This document shows positions 1-7,585 of a stretch of DNA of 64,000 nt, piece by piece; position 1 is the stretch's first letter, and each line of letters begins with the position of its first letter. The notes beneath the pieces are model-generated. The model did no database searches and was not told where the DNA came from. It worked only from the letters and a program-made list of their open reading frames with translations. This stretch comes from an uncultured Sphingomonadaceae bacterium (GTDB lineage Bacteria > Pseudomonadota > Alphaproteobacteria > Sphingomonadales > Sphingomonadaceae). Position numbers and translations under genes: made by a program. Location of the stretch: positions 933,501 through 997,500 of the forward strand of contig CANLCX010000001.1 of NCBI GenBank assembly GCA_947489315.1, given 5' to 3'.

Positions 1-2
1 CG

Positions 3-395
3 GAGTCACCGTTAGGCTGGCTCCATGCGCGCGGGCATTTGACGGATCGCCAGCTCGATAGTGGAGAGAAATTGCGCGCCGATTGGGAGCGCGCCAATCT
101 CGCTCCCAGCGTAACCATGAGTTGGAACATCACGCCGCCGAGCGGTGGTCGGCGCGGCGCTCCTGATGGGCTCGATCCGACGGAAGCGCAGATTGCTGCC
201 AAGCAGCGTTTCGACAATGCTATAGCCTATCTCGGTAGGGACCTATCCGACATTGCTTGGAGAATAATCTGCGCAGGTGAGGGAGTTCCAGCTGCGGAAA
301 AAAATCTTGGCTGGCCCGCGCGATCGGGAAAATTGGTGCTGAAAATTGCTCTGGATCGGCTTGGTGATTTCTATCGGCTTCCGGGAGAAGCCTAG
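3..395 (+). CDS. C-terminal part of a DUF6456-family protein, truncated by the window edge
   Basis: The reading frame is open from the first bases of the window and ends at 395, so the N-terminus lies outside. The first visible residues (E-S-P-L-G-W-L) followed by G-E-K-L-R-A-D-W and later C-A-G-E-G match what I know of the DUF6456 domain, common as a single gene in Sphingomonadales and related alphaproteobacteria. The domain has no established biochemical role; some members carry an N-terminal helix-turn-helix. A TTG at 39 could be called as a start, but the conserved residues upstream of it argue that the gene simply continues off the edge. No neighbour on the left is visible. Family call is from memory of the pattern; function unknown. 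Confidence 0.7.
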   Translation, partial: ESPLGWLHARGHLTDRQLDSGEKLRADWERANLAPSVTMSWNITPPSGGRRGAPDGLDPTEAQIAAKQRFDNAIAYLGRDLSDIAWRIICAGEGVPAAEKNLGWPARSGKLVLKIALDRLGDFYRLPGEA

Positions 396-493
396 CTTTC
401 CCAATAATGACGATGAGCGTTGAAATCCGGTTGATTGCGTGGGGCGATAGGATAAGGTCATGAGGAAATCCATCTGTCAGGAAATACTGCCTC

Positions 494-1603
494 ATGAAAA
501 CTCGCGCTGCCGTTGCCTTCGAAGCCAAAAAGCCCTTGGAAATTGTCGAACTGGATCTGGAAGGTCCGAAAGCGGGCGAAGTTTTGGTCGAGATAATGGC
601 GACCGGCATTTGTCATACCGATGCATACACGCTGGATGGTCTCGACAGCGAAGGCAAGTTTCCGAGCGTTTTGGGCCATGAAGGGGCCGGGATTATCCGG
701 GAAGTGGGCGCGGGCGTTACGTCGGTAGCACCCGATGATCATGTGATCCCTCTATACACGCCCGAATGTCGGCAGTGTAAATCCTGCCTTAGCGGCAAAA
801 CAAATCTGTGCACCGCGATTCGAGCGACCCAAGGGCAGGGCTTGATGCCCGATGGCACCAGCCGCATGTCCTATAAAGGGGAACCCATTTATCACTATAT
901 GGGCTGCTCGACCTTCTCCAATTTCATTGTCCTGCCGGAAATTGCAGTGGCCAAGATCCGCAATGATGCACCATTTGACAAGAGTTGTTACATCGGTTGC
1001 GGCGTGACCACCGGCGTCGGCGCTGTCACCAATACGGCCAAGGTTGAGCCGGGTGCCAATGTGATCGTTTTCGGTTTGGGCGGCATTGGTCTGAACGTCA
1101 TTCAGGGCGCCCGCATGGTTGGTGCTGACAAGATTATTGGTGTGGACCTAAACGACGACAAGGAAGCATGGGGTCGTAAGTTTGGCATGACCCATTTCGC
1201 TAATCCGGCGAAGATTGATGGTGATATTGTTGAGCATCTGGTCGCGCTGACCGATGGAGGCGCAGACTATACGTTCGATTGTACCGGCAATACGGACGTG
1301 ATGCGTCAAGCATTGGAATCCTGCCATCGCGGGTGGGGCGAGAGCATTATCATTGGCGTTGCAGAAGCCGGCAAGGAAATCGCAACTCGCCCATTTCAGC
1401 TGGTCACAGGGCGGGTTTGGAAAGGCACAGCTTTTGGGGGTGCACGAGGCCGAACCGATGTGCCGAAAATTGTCGACTGGTATGTCAACGGCAAGATCGA
1501 GATTGATCCGATGATCACGCACACGCTGACACTCGAAGACATTAACAAGGGTTTTGATTTGATGCATGCGGGCGAGAGCATCCGCAGCGTCGTGGTTTTC
1601 TAA
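494..1603 (+). CDS. frmA: S-(hydroxymethyl)glutathione dehydrogenase / class III alcohol dehydrogenase
   Basis: Cytosolic zinc MDR enzyme of 369 aa that oxidises S-hydroxymethylglutathione (formaldehyde plus glutathione) to S-formylglutathione with NAD; it may also act as S-nitrosoglutathione reductase. Catalytic zinc ligands are visible as Cys40 (G-I-C-H-T-D), His62-Glu63 (G-H-E-G) and Cys169 (I-G-C-G-V). The structural zinc lobe has Cys92, Cys95, Cys98 and Cys106. The Rossmann glycine motif F-G-L-G-G-I-G-L lies at 193-200. Length is normal for class III ADH. It heads a run with a VOC gene and fghA, which performs the next step, giving strong context support. An AGGAA sits about ten bases before the ATG. 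Confidence 0.96.
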   Translation: MKTRAAVAFEAKKPLEIVELDLEGPKAGEVLVEIMATGICHTDAYTLDGLDSEGKFPSVLGHEGAGIIREVGAGVTSVAPDDHVIPLYTPECRQCKSCLSGKTNLCTAIRATQGQGLMPDGTSRMSYKGEPIYHYMGCSTFSNFIVLPEIAVAKIRNDAPFDKSCYIGCGVTTGVGAVTNTAKVEPGANVIVFGLGGIGLNVIQGARMVGADKIIGVDLNDDKEAWGRKFGMTHFANPAKIDGDIVEHLVALTDGGADYTFDCTGNTDVMRQALESCHRGWGESIIIGVAEAGKEIATRPFQLVTGRVWKGTAFGGARGRTDVPKIVDWYVNGKIEIDPMITHTLTLEDINKGFDLMHAGESIRSVVVF

Positions 1604-1627
1604 AAAATTCAACACAGGAGAAGAGTA

Positions 1628-2008
1628 ATGTACAGTCACATCATGGTAGGCGCGAACGATATCGAAGCGTCGAAGAAATTTTACGATGCCGTTTTGGGCG
1701 CTATGGGACATGCTCCCGGAACCCCGGACGACAAGGGCCGTGTTTTCTGGTTTACCGATAGCGGCATATTCTCGATTACGCCGCCGATTGATGGCGCGCC
1801 TGCAACATGCGGCAATGGCAGCACGGTTGGTTTCGCGGCAAAAGACCCTGCGACTGCAGATGCTTGGCATGCCGCTGGTCTCGCCAATGGCGGAACGACG
1901 CTGGAAGATCCTCCAGGTGTTCGCGAAGGCGGCCTTGGGAAGCTTTACCTGGCTTATCTGCGCGATCCTGCAGGCAATAAGCTTTGCGCTCTGCATCAAA
2001 TGGGTTGA
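1628..2008 (+). CDS. VOC (glyoxalase/dioxygenase superfamily) protein in the formaldehyde operon
   Basis: 126 aa, one vicinal-oxygen-chelate unit: the N-terminal beta strand with His4, then D-I-E-A-S-K-K-F-Y-D-A-V-L-G typical of the fold, and a C-terminal D-P-A-G-N-K-L strand typical of single-domain VOC proteins. A strong AGGAGA lies at 1616-1621, seven bases before the ATG. It sits 24 bp after frmA and 11 bp before fghA, so it is almost certainly co-transcribed. The substrate is unknown. Position suggests handling of a glutathione adduct such as S-hydroxymethylglutathione, but that is inference. Similar single-domain VOC genes are often seen beside frmA/fghA in alphaproteobacteria. Confidence 0.85.
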   Translation: MYSHIMVGANDIEASKKFYDAVLGAMGHAPGTPDDKGRVFWFTDSGIFSITPPIDGAPATCGNGSTVGFAAKDPATADAWHAAGLANGGTTLEDPPGVREGGLGKLYLAYLRDPAGNKLCALHQMG

Positions 2009-2019
2009 TTTCCACGCAC

Positions 2020-2847
2020 ATGGAAACACTATCGACCAACAAGGCGTTCGGCGGAGTGCAGGGGGTTTATTCCCATGCCTCCGCTGAAACCAAAACGGAT
2101 ATGACTTTTGCAGTCTTTATCCCCGATTATCAGGCCGGGGCGAAACTGCCTGTGCTCTGGTATCTATCCGGCCTGACCTGTACGCACGCCAATGTTATGG
2201 ACAAGGGCGAATATCGCCAGCTGGCCAGTGAGCTGGGATTGATCATTGTCTGTCCAGACACATCGCCGCGTGGTGATGAAGTTCCCGACGATGACAGCTA
2301 TGATATGGGGCAGGGCGCCGGCTTTTATGTCGATGCGACAGAGGAACCTTGGGCTACCAACTTCCGCATGCGCAGCTATATCGAGCTTGAGCTTCTTCCG
2401 CTTCTTTCGCAGCATTTCCCGATCGACAGGGATCGGCAGGGGATTTTCGGCCACAGCATGGGCGGCCACGGAGCGCTGACCATGGCGTTGCGTAATCCGG
2501 ACCTTTTCAAAAGCGTCTCGGCCTTTGCACCGATTGTTTCCCCGCTGCAATGTCCCTGGGGCCAAAAGGCGTTGGGCGGATATCTTGGTACCGATCAGAC
2601 CGCTTGGCGCGCCTATGATGCCTGCGCGCTTATTGACGATGGCGCTCGGGTTTCTGATATTCTTGTAGACCAAGGGACGGCCGACCAGTTTCTAGAACAA
2701 CAGCTCAAACCAAATTTGCTAGTGGAAGCGTGCGAGCGGGCCGCTATCCCTCTGACGCTCAACATGCGCGAAGGATATGACCATAGCTATTTCACCATCT
2801 CGACTTTCATGGACGATCATTTGCGCTGGCATGCGGAGCGGCTCTGA
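2020..2847 (+). CDS. fghA: S-formylglutathione hydrolase
   Basis: Alpha/beta hydrolase of 275 aa (esterase D family) that hydrolyses S-formylglutathione to formate and glutathione, the second step of glutathione-dependent formaldehyde detoxification. The nucleophile elbow G-H-S-M-G-G puts Ser146 at the active site; the conserved G-L-T-C-T near residue 51-55, an Asp in D-Q-G-T-A-D and a His in Y-D-H-S-Y complete the family pattern. I place the start at the ATG at 2020 (protein M-E-T-L-S) rather than twelve codons upstream, where the ORF would overlap the VOC gene. The stop overlaps the next start (TGATG), indicating translational coupling with the acyl-CoA dehydrogenase. Confidence 0.95.
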   Translation: METLSTNKAFGGVQGVYSHASAETKTDMTFAVFIPDYQAGAKLPVLWYLSGLTCTHANVMDKGEYRQLASELGLIIVCPDTSPRGDEVPDDDSYDMGQGAGFYVDATEEPWATNFRMRSYIELELLPLLSQHFPIDRDRQGIFGHSMGGHGALTMALRNPDLFKSVSAFAPIVSPLQCPWGQKALGGYLGTDQTAWRAYDACALIDDGARVSDILVDQGTADQFLEQQLKPNLLVEACERAAIPLTLNMREGYDHSYFTISTFMDDHLRWHAERL

Positions 2848-4007
2848 TGTGGAGTGATACGCCAGAAATAGCGCAGATGCGCGAAGCCGTTCGCGCCCTG
2901 TGCAGTGATTTTCCCGGTAGCTACTGGCGTGAGAAGGACCGCGAACGTGCCTATCCTGGCGAGTTTGTTGATGCACTCACCAAAGCAGGCTTTTTAGCCG
3001 CTTTAATCCCCGAGGAATATGGCGGGAGTGGACTGGGATTAACGGCTGCGGCCGCCATTCTCGAGGAAATTCACAGCAGCGGCTGCAATGCCAGCGCCTG
3101 CCATGCGCAAATGTATATCATGGGGACGATATTGCGTGACGGCAGCGATGCGCAGAAACAACAGTATCTGCCTAAAATTGCGACCGGAGAGTTACGCCTG
3201 CAGGCCTTTGGTGTGACGGAGCCGGGCAGTGGAACCAATACGCTTGGTCTGAAAACCACCGCAGTTCGGGACGGCGATGACTATGTCATCAATGGCCAGA
3301 AAGTCTGGACGAGCCGCGCGGAATATAGCGACCTCATGGTTTTGCTGGCACGCACCACACCGCAGGATCAAGTGAAAAAGCGCACGGACGGGTTGTCGGT
3401 ATTTATTGTCGATATGCGTGAAGCGGTTGGTAATGGTCTGACCATCAAACCCATCCGGACGATGATCAATCACAGTACAACGGAGGTCTATTTTGATGAC
3501 CTGCGGGTGCCAGCGGAAAACCTGATTGGCGAGGAGGGCAAGGGGCTGCGCTACATCCTCAACGGTATGAATGCCGAGCGGGTATTGATTGCTGCCGAAT
3601 GTATCGGTGATGCGCGCTGGTTTACCGCCAAGGCATCGCATTATGCCAGCGAGCGAGAGGTGTTTGATCGACCCATTGGTCAAAATCAAGGAGTCCAGTT
3701 TCCCATCGCTCGCAGCTACGCGCAAACCGAAGCGGCGGACCTGATGGTACGCAAGGCCGCGGCCATGTTTGATGCCGGTGAAGGGATGGCAGCGGAAGCC
3801 AATATGGCGAAGATGCTGGCTTCGGAGGCATCATGGGCTGCTGGCGAGTCCTGCATGCAAACGCACGGTGGCTTCGCCTTTGCCGAGGATTATGACATCG
3901 AGCGCAAATGGCGGGAGACGCGACTCTATCAAATTGCGCCGATTTCCACGAACCTGATATTGTCTTATCTGGCGGAGCATGTCCTGGAATTGCCGCGCTC
4001 TTACTGA
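2847..4007 (+). CDS. acyl-CoA dehydrogenase family protein
   Basis: 386 aa flavoprotein of the acyl-CoA dehydrogenase fold. Visible signatures are the N-terminal helical region, the FAD/substrate loop A-F-G-V-T-E-P-G-S-G-T-N near 125-137, the middle beta domain with D-D-Y-V-I-N-G-Q-K-V-W-T-S, and the C-terminal Q-T-H-G-G-F-A-F segment. The usual Y-E-G-T glutamate near the C-terminus is replaced by Y-Q-I-A-P, so the catalytic base must be elsewhere (as in isovaleryl-type enzymes) or the reaction differs. It overlaps fghA by one base and is probably in the same transcript, although acyl-CoA oxidation and formaldehyde oxidation are not an obvious pair. Substrate not deducible. Confidence 0.9.
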   Translation: MWSDTPEIAQMREAVRALCSDFPGSYWREKDRERAYPGEFVDALTKAGFLAALIPEEYGGSGLGLTAAAAILEEIHSSGCNASACHAQMYIMGTILRDGSDAQKQQYLPKIATGELRLQAFGVTEPGSGTNTLGLKTTAVRDGDDYVINGQKVWTSRAEYSDLMVLLARTTPQDQVKKRTDGLSVFIVDMREAVGNGLTIKPIRTMINHSTTEVYFDDLRVPAENLIGEEGKGLRYILNGMNAERVLIAAECIGDARWFTAKASHYASEREVFDRPIGQNQGVQFPIARSYAQTEAADLMVRKAAAMFDAGEGMAAEANMAKMLASEASWAAGESCMQTHGGFAFAEDYDIERKWRETRLYQIAPISTNLILSYLAEHVLELPRSY

Positions 4008-4103
4008 CACGGATTTTGTCCGGACTGGCCGAATCAGGGTTTTTCCTATATTTACCAGTCACCCCAACATCCCTTGGGGATGAAAACAGATATGGAGACC
4101 TTG

Positions 4104-4631
4104 ATGAAAACTCTTAGGGTAAAGCTTGTAGTTCCAGCCGTTGCCGCCGTGATGATGCTCAGCGCGTGCGGAGATAGTGGTGGATCAGAGGCGGCTCCGG
4201 AAGCCTCCAGTGAAGCGGCTAGTGCGCAATTGCCCAACGGGATGACGATCAAGGAACAGATTGAAGCGCGTCAGGGACAGCTCGAAAAGGTTGGCGATGC
4301 GTTCAAAGCGATAAGCGACCAGCTCAAAGCCAGCAGCCCGGACATCGCGATCATTCAGGAAGCCGCCGCTGCGGTCCCGGAAGCGACCCAAGGCATGGCC
4401 GACTGGTGGCCGGAAGGCAGCGGTCCTGAATCCGGTGTCGAAACCGATGCGCTCCCCGCCATCTGGGAAAATATGGCAGACTTCCAAGAGAAGGTTGGCA
4501 ACATGCAGGAAGCTGCTGCGGCGCTGAATACGGCGGCGCAGGGCGGTGACATGGCCGCCATTGGTGAGGCATTTAAGAATACTGGCGGCACCTGCAAAGC
4601 CTGTCATGATGATTATCGCCTGGACGACTAG
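4104..4631 (+). CDS. c-type cytochrome of the c'/c556 group with a lipoprotein signal
   Basis: 175 aa. The N-terminus is a hydrophobic signal with a lipobox (L-S-A-C) placing Cys22 as the lipidated residue, then an acidic/Ala-Ser-rich linker. The C-terminus carries the only haem motif, C-K-A-C-H at 164-168, in the position expected for four-helix-bundle cytochromes c'/c556; the body is helical. It is predicted to be an exported, membrane-anchored haem protein, with electron transfer or small-ligand binding as the likely role. The start at 4104 is chosen because GGAG lies six bases upstream; earlier in-frame TTG/ATG codons have no ribosome site. It lies six bases before the b561-like gene, its probable redox partner. 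Confidence 0.85.
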   Translation: MKTLRVKLVVPAVAAVMMLSACGDSGGSEAAPEASSEAASAQLPNGMTIKEQIEARQGQLEKVGDAFKAISDQLKASSPDIAIIQEAAAAVPEATQGMADWWPEGSGPESGVETDALPAIWENMADFQEKVGNMQEAAAALNTAAQGGDMAAIGEAFKNTGGTCKACHDDYRLDD

Positions 4632-4637
4632 CCTGCG

Positions 4638-5300
4638 ATGACCGCTGGCACGGCGCAGACGCTGGTCTGGGACTGGACGGTCCGCCTGTTTCACTGGCTG
4701 ATCGTCCTGCTCATCCCGCTGATGTGGTGGACCGCCGAAGAAGGCATGATGGATTGGCACCGGCGGCTCGGACTGACGCTGTTTGCTCTGGTCCTGTTCC
4801 GATTGGTCTGGGGCGTTATGGGCACATGGACAGCGCGCTTTGTCCCGATGATCAAGCGATTGGGGGCGGTTCCCGGCTATGTGCGGGACCTGTTTGCGGG
4901 GCGGCACAGTCCCTCTTTCGGCCATAGTCCCATCGGCAGCCTCAGCGTGTTTGCGTTACTTGCGGCCTTGTCCATTCAGATCGGAACCGGTCTGTTCTCC
5001 GTCGATGTCGACGGCCTCGAATCCGGTCCACTCGCGATCCTGATCAGCTTTAAAACCGGCCGGGATGTTGCCGATATCCATGAGCTAAACTTCGATATTC
5101 TCGTGATCCTCATTGCCCTGCATATAGCGGCCATTGCCGTCTATCAGTTTGTCCTCAAGGCCAATCTGGTGCGCCCGATGGTGACGGGCCGCAGCAGCGA
5201 TGTTGAGCCGGAGTCGACCGTTACAGTACGGCCGGTTGCTCTCTTAGCCAGCGTAGCGATTGTCGCGGCCAGCTTATATGCGGTTATGAACGCCGGTTAG
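4638..5300 (+). CDS. cytochrome b561-like membrane cytochrome
   Basis: 220 aa integral membrane protein with about four to five transmembrane segments (around 14-34, 43-62, 100-120, 150-175 and 198-217). Candidate haem-ligating histidines are His19 (L-F-H-W), His41 (D-W-H-R-R), His148 (D-I-H-E-L) and His162 (A-L-H-I-A). This fits the di-haem b-type cytochromes related to the HydC/CybB group. It follows the c' cytochrome by six bases, an arrangement seen in many proteobacteria and pointing to a shared electron-transfer module. No hydrogenase or dehydrogenase gene is nearby, so the electron donor is unknown. Confidence 0.87.
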   Translation: MTAGTAQTLVWDWTVRLFHWLIVLLIPLMWWTAEEGMMDWHRRLGLTLFALVLFRLVWGVMGTWTARFVPMIKRLGAVPGYVRDLFAGRHSPSFGHSPIGSLSVFALLAALSIQIGTGLFSVDVDGLESGPLAILISFKTGRDVADIHELNFDILVILIALHIAAIAVYQFVLKANLVRPMVTGRSSDVEPESTVTVRPVALLASVAIVAASLYAVMNAG

Positions 5301-5305
5301 CGGCT

Positions 5306-7105
5306 TCAATAACCCAGCGCCTGTCCGTCTTTCCGCATCTCCGTAGCGCCGTGATAGACACCTGTTTCCGGATCGCGGACAATCGCCTGATAACCGCCAA
5401 ACATAGCGCCATTATTCACCCGCTTAACCTTGTGACCCATGGCGGTGAGCTGCTCCACCGTCGCGTCTGAAATACCCGGCTCCACATTCAGCGTACCGAG
5501 AAGATCTGCACCGGTGCCGGCCAGATCTTGGGTCGGTTGCCGTCCGCCATCATGGTTGAGCCGCGCGGCATCGCCAGCCTCCTGCAGGTTCATGCCATAA
5601 TCGACCATGTTGATCATCACTTGCACATGGCCCTGTGGCTGCATGCCGCCGCCCATTAGGCCAAAGGACATATAAGGTTTGCCATCCTTTTTCATGAAGG
5701 CTGGAATGATTGTCTGGAACGGACGTTTGCCGGGCGCATAAGCATTGGGGTGCTCTTGATCGAGTGAGTAAAGTTCGCCGCGATCCTGGAACATGAAGCC
5801 CAGTCCATCGGCAACCAGACCGCTGCCCATGCCGCGATAATTGGACTGGATCAGAGAGACCATCATGCCATCCTTGTCCGCGACAGTCAGATAAGTCGTA
5901 TCGCCTTCCCCTTCCAATTTGGGCTCGCCGGGCCCGAACTCGGGCGTCGCTTTTTTCGGATCAATCAGCGCAAAACGCTCTTTGCCATAAGCATCGCTGA
6001 GCAGCCAATCGAGCGGCGCAGGGGACATGTCGGGATCAGCGTAAAAGCGGGCGACATCTTCAAAGGCCAGTCGCTTGGCTTCTGTGATGTAATGCAACAC
6101 CTCTGCGCTGCCACGCGGATATTGGGCGAGATCGATATTTTTCAGGATATTGGCCATTTGCAGCGCCGCAAAGCCTTGGCTATTTGGTGGTAACTCACAT
6201 AGCTCATAGCCTTTGCGATAGCTGACACAGCCTGGCTCGACCCATTTGCTGCTATGGGCTGCAAAATCGGCATAGCGTAAATTTCCGCCAATCCGTTTGA
6301 AATAGCTGTCCATCGTCCGTGCGATCTCGCCTTTGTAGAAAGCATCGCGGCCGCCTGTGGCTATTTTGCTCAAGGTGTTGGCCAGATCAGGGTTTTTGAA
6401 AATCTCGCCTTCCTTGGGCGCGCCATTAGCGAAATAGGTTGCTCGCGCATTGTCAAATTCGCCGATCATTTCGAGATTTTCTTCAAAACGAATGAGATTG
6501 CGGCCATAATAATAGCCAATGACCGGCGCGATCGGATGGCCGTCCTTGGCATAATCGATGGTCGGGGCGAGGATATCGGCCATGCTCAACTTGCCGAAAC
6601 GCTCGTGCATTTCAAACCAGCCATCGACAGTTCCCGGCACCGTGACCGGCATTGGACCGAATGGTGGGATGGTTTCGCGGCCGTCCAGCTGCTTGATAAA
6701 GTCTTGATAGGATGTGCCCATCGGGCTTTTTCCTGACCCGTTCAGGCCATAAAGCTTTTGGGTTTTGGGATCCCAGATAATGGCAAAAAGGTCGCCGCCA
6801 ATGCCATTGCCGGTTGGTTCCATCAGCCCGAGTGCCGCGTTGGCTGCAATCGCTGCATCGACTGCCGTGCCGCCTTTTTTGAGAATATCGATGGCAACCT
6901 GGCTCGCCAAGGGATGCGCCGTCGCGGCCATGCCATTGGCGGCATAGACAGGACTGCGCGCCCAAGCCTCACCAACAGGTCGCCCACCGCCGCCAATTTC
7001 AAGGACCGGCTTTGTGGCTTCGGTCCTCGCGTCCTGCGCCAGAACCGAACTAGGGGATAGGGCAAAGGCGGTCGCGGTAACGGCTGAAATCAAAAGCTGC
7101 TTCAT
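5306..7105 (-). CDS. ggt: gamma-glutamyltransferase (glutathione hydrolase) precursor
   Basis: 599 aa Ntn-hydrolase precursor, exported by an N-terminal signal (cleavage probably after V-L-A near residue 23). It transfers or hydrolyses the gamma-glutamyl group of glutathione in the periplasm. The autoprocessing/catalytic threonine is in G-D-T-T-Y-L-T-V near residue 403, followed by the S-N-Y-R-G-M-G-S-G block; G-G-N/P-T-G-N-G-I-G-G-D near 98-105 is also typical. The usual T-T-H is T-T-Y here. I use the ATG at 7105 (M-K-Q-L-L) because it begins the signal peptide; a longer frame upstream lacks one. It converges with the b561 gene, five bases apart. Confidence 0.95.
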   Translation of the reverse strand: MKQLLISAVTATAFALSPSSVLAQDARTEATKPVLEIGGGGRPVGEAWARSPVYAANGMAATAHPLASQVAIDILKKGGTAVDAAIAANAALGLMEPTGNGIGGDLFAIIWDPKTQKLYGLNGSGKSPMGTSYQDFIKQLDGRETIPPFGPMPVTVPGTVDGWFEMHERFGKLSMADILAPTIDYAKDGHPIAPVIGYYYGRNLIRFEENLEMIGEFDNARATYFANGAPKEGEIFKNPDLANTLSKIATGGRDAFYKGEIARTMDSYFKRIGGNLRYADFAAHSSKWVEPGCVSYRKGYELCELPPNSQGFAALQMANILKNIDLAQYPRGSAEVLHYITEAKRLAFEDVARFYADPDMSPAPLDWLLSDAYGKERFALIDPKKATPEFGPGEPKLEGEGDTTYLTVADKDGMMVSLIQSNYRGMGSGLVADGLGFMFQDRGELYSLDQEHPNAYAPGKRPFQTIIPAFMKKDGKPYMSFGLMGGGMQPQGHVQVMINMVDYGMNLQEAGDAARLNHDGGRQPTQDLAGTGADLLGTLNVEPGISDATVEQLTAMGHKVKRVNNGAMFGGYQAIVRDPETGVYHGATEMRKDGQALGY

Positions 7106-7585
7106 TATATATTCTTCCCTCGTCCGTACCCGAAAGCACATCTCTGTTCATCTTAGGGTCGATAATTCTGACAGTTTATACAGTTTATACGCAGAATCGA
7201 CCAAAATTTTCGCTGCCTCTGTTGGAAAAAGAGATCCCGCCTGAGTGCCCTGAAATCTCTATCACAGCACCGGTCCTGTAGGAAAGAAACATCTGCTGTC
7301 GCCCGATCGCATTGATTTCGTGGCAGGTGATCGCAGTTTCAAAGGACGGAGCGAAAGCAGAACTTGACTTCGTTACAATTGTCTCTATGTTGCAACGCAG
7401 CAAAGGCAGTATCTGTCTGGCGAAAGTTCTGCGTGAGAGATGCACAATGTATCTCGAACCTATCGCCTTCATTGCTTCTCATTTTCCGGCAGCCTGATCA
7501 CGCGGGTCGTCTTAACCGACGGCGAACGCGCGCGCGAGTTTTTCTCGTGCCGCGCCCACTGGCTGCTTATATTAAGGTATTATTT
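7106..7585. other. 480-bp gap between ggt and the DEAD-box helicase, probably promoters plus a long helicase leader
   Basis: I find no convincing gene here. The short frames on both strands have no recognisable domain. Visible structure: a tandem nine-base repeat (ACAGTTTAT twice, 7171-7188, followed by AC) close to the ggt start, and a GC-rich imperfect hairpin with a T5 loop at about 7528-7555 just upstream of the helicase. The helicase frame is open well upstream of its start, but that extension is unrelated to helicase families. A long structured 5' leader would be consistent with cold-responsive control of an RNA helicase; this is inference. Confidence 0.5.
7171..7190. repeat. tandem nine-base repeat ACAGTTTAT in the ggt upstream region
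   Basis: Two back-to-back copies of ACAGTTTAT followed by AC, about 65 bases upstream of the ggt start codon on the opposite strand. It could be an operator for a dimeric regulator or chance; I know no regulator with this site. Confidence 0.4.

Noticed and set aside
4638-5300. Hydrogenase b-type cytochrome subunit
   Set aside because: The fold is related but no hydrogenase subunits are nearby; pairing with a c' cytochrome fits better.
7364-7585. In-frame extension of the DEAD-box helicase by 74 codons upstream
   Set aside because: The extension has no similarity to helicases, the RhlE-like N-terminus begins at the TTG at 7586, and AAGG is correctly spaced there.
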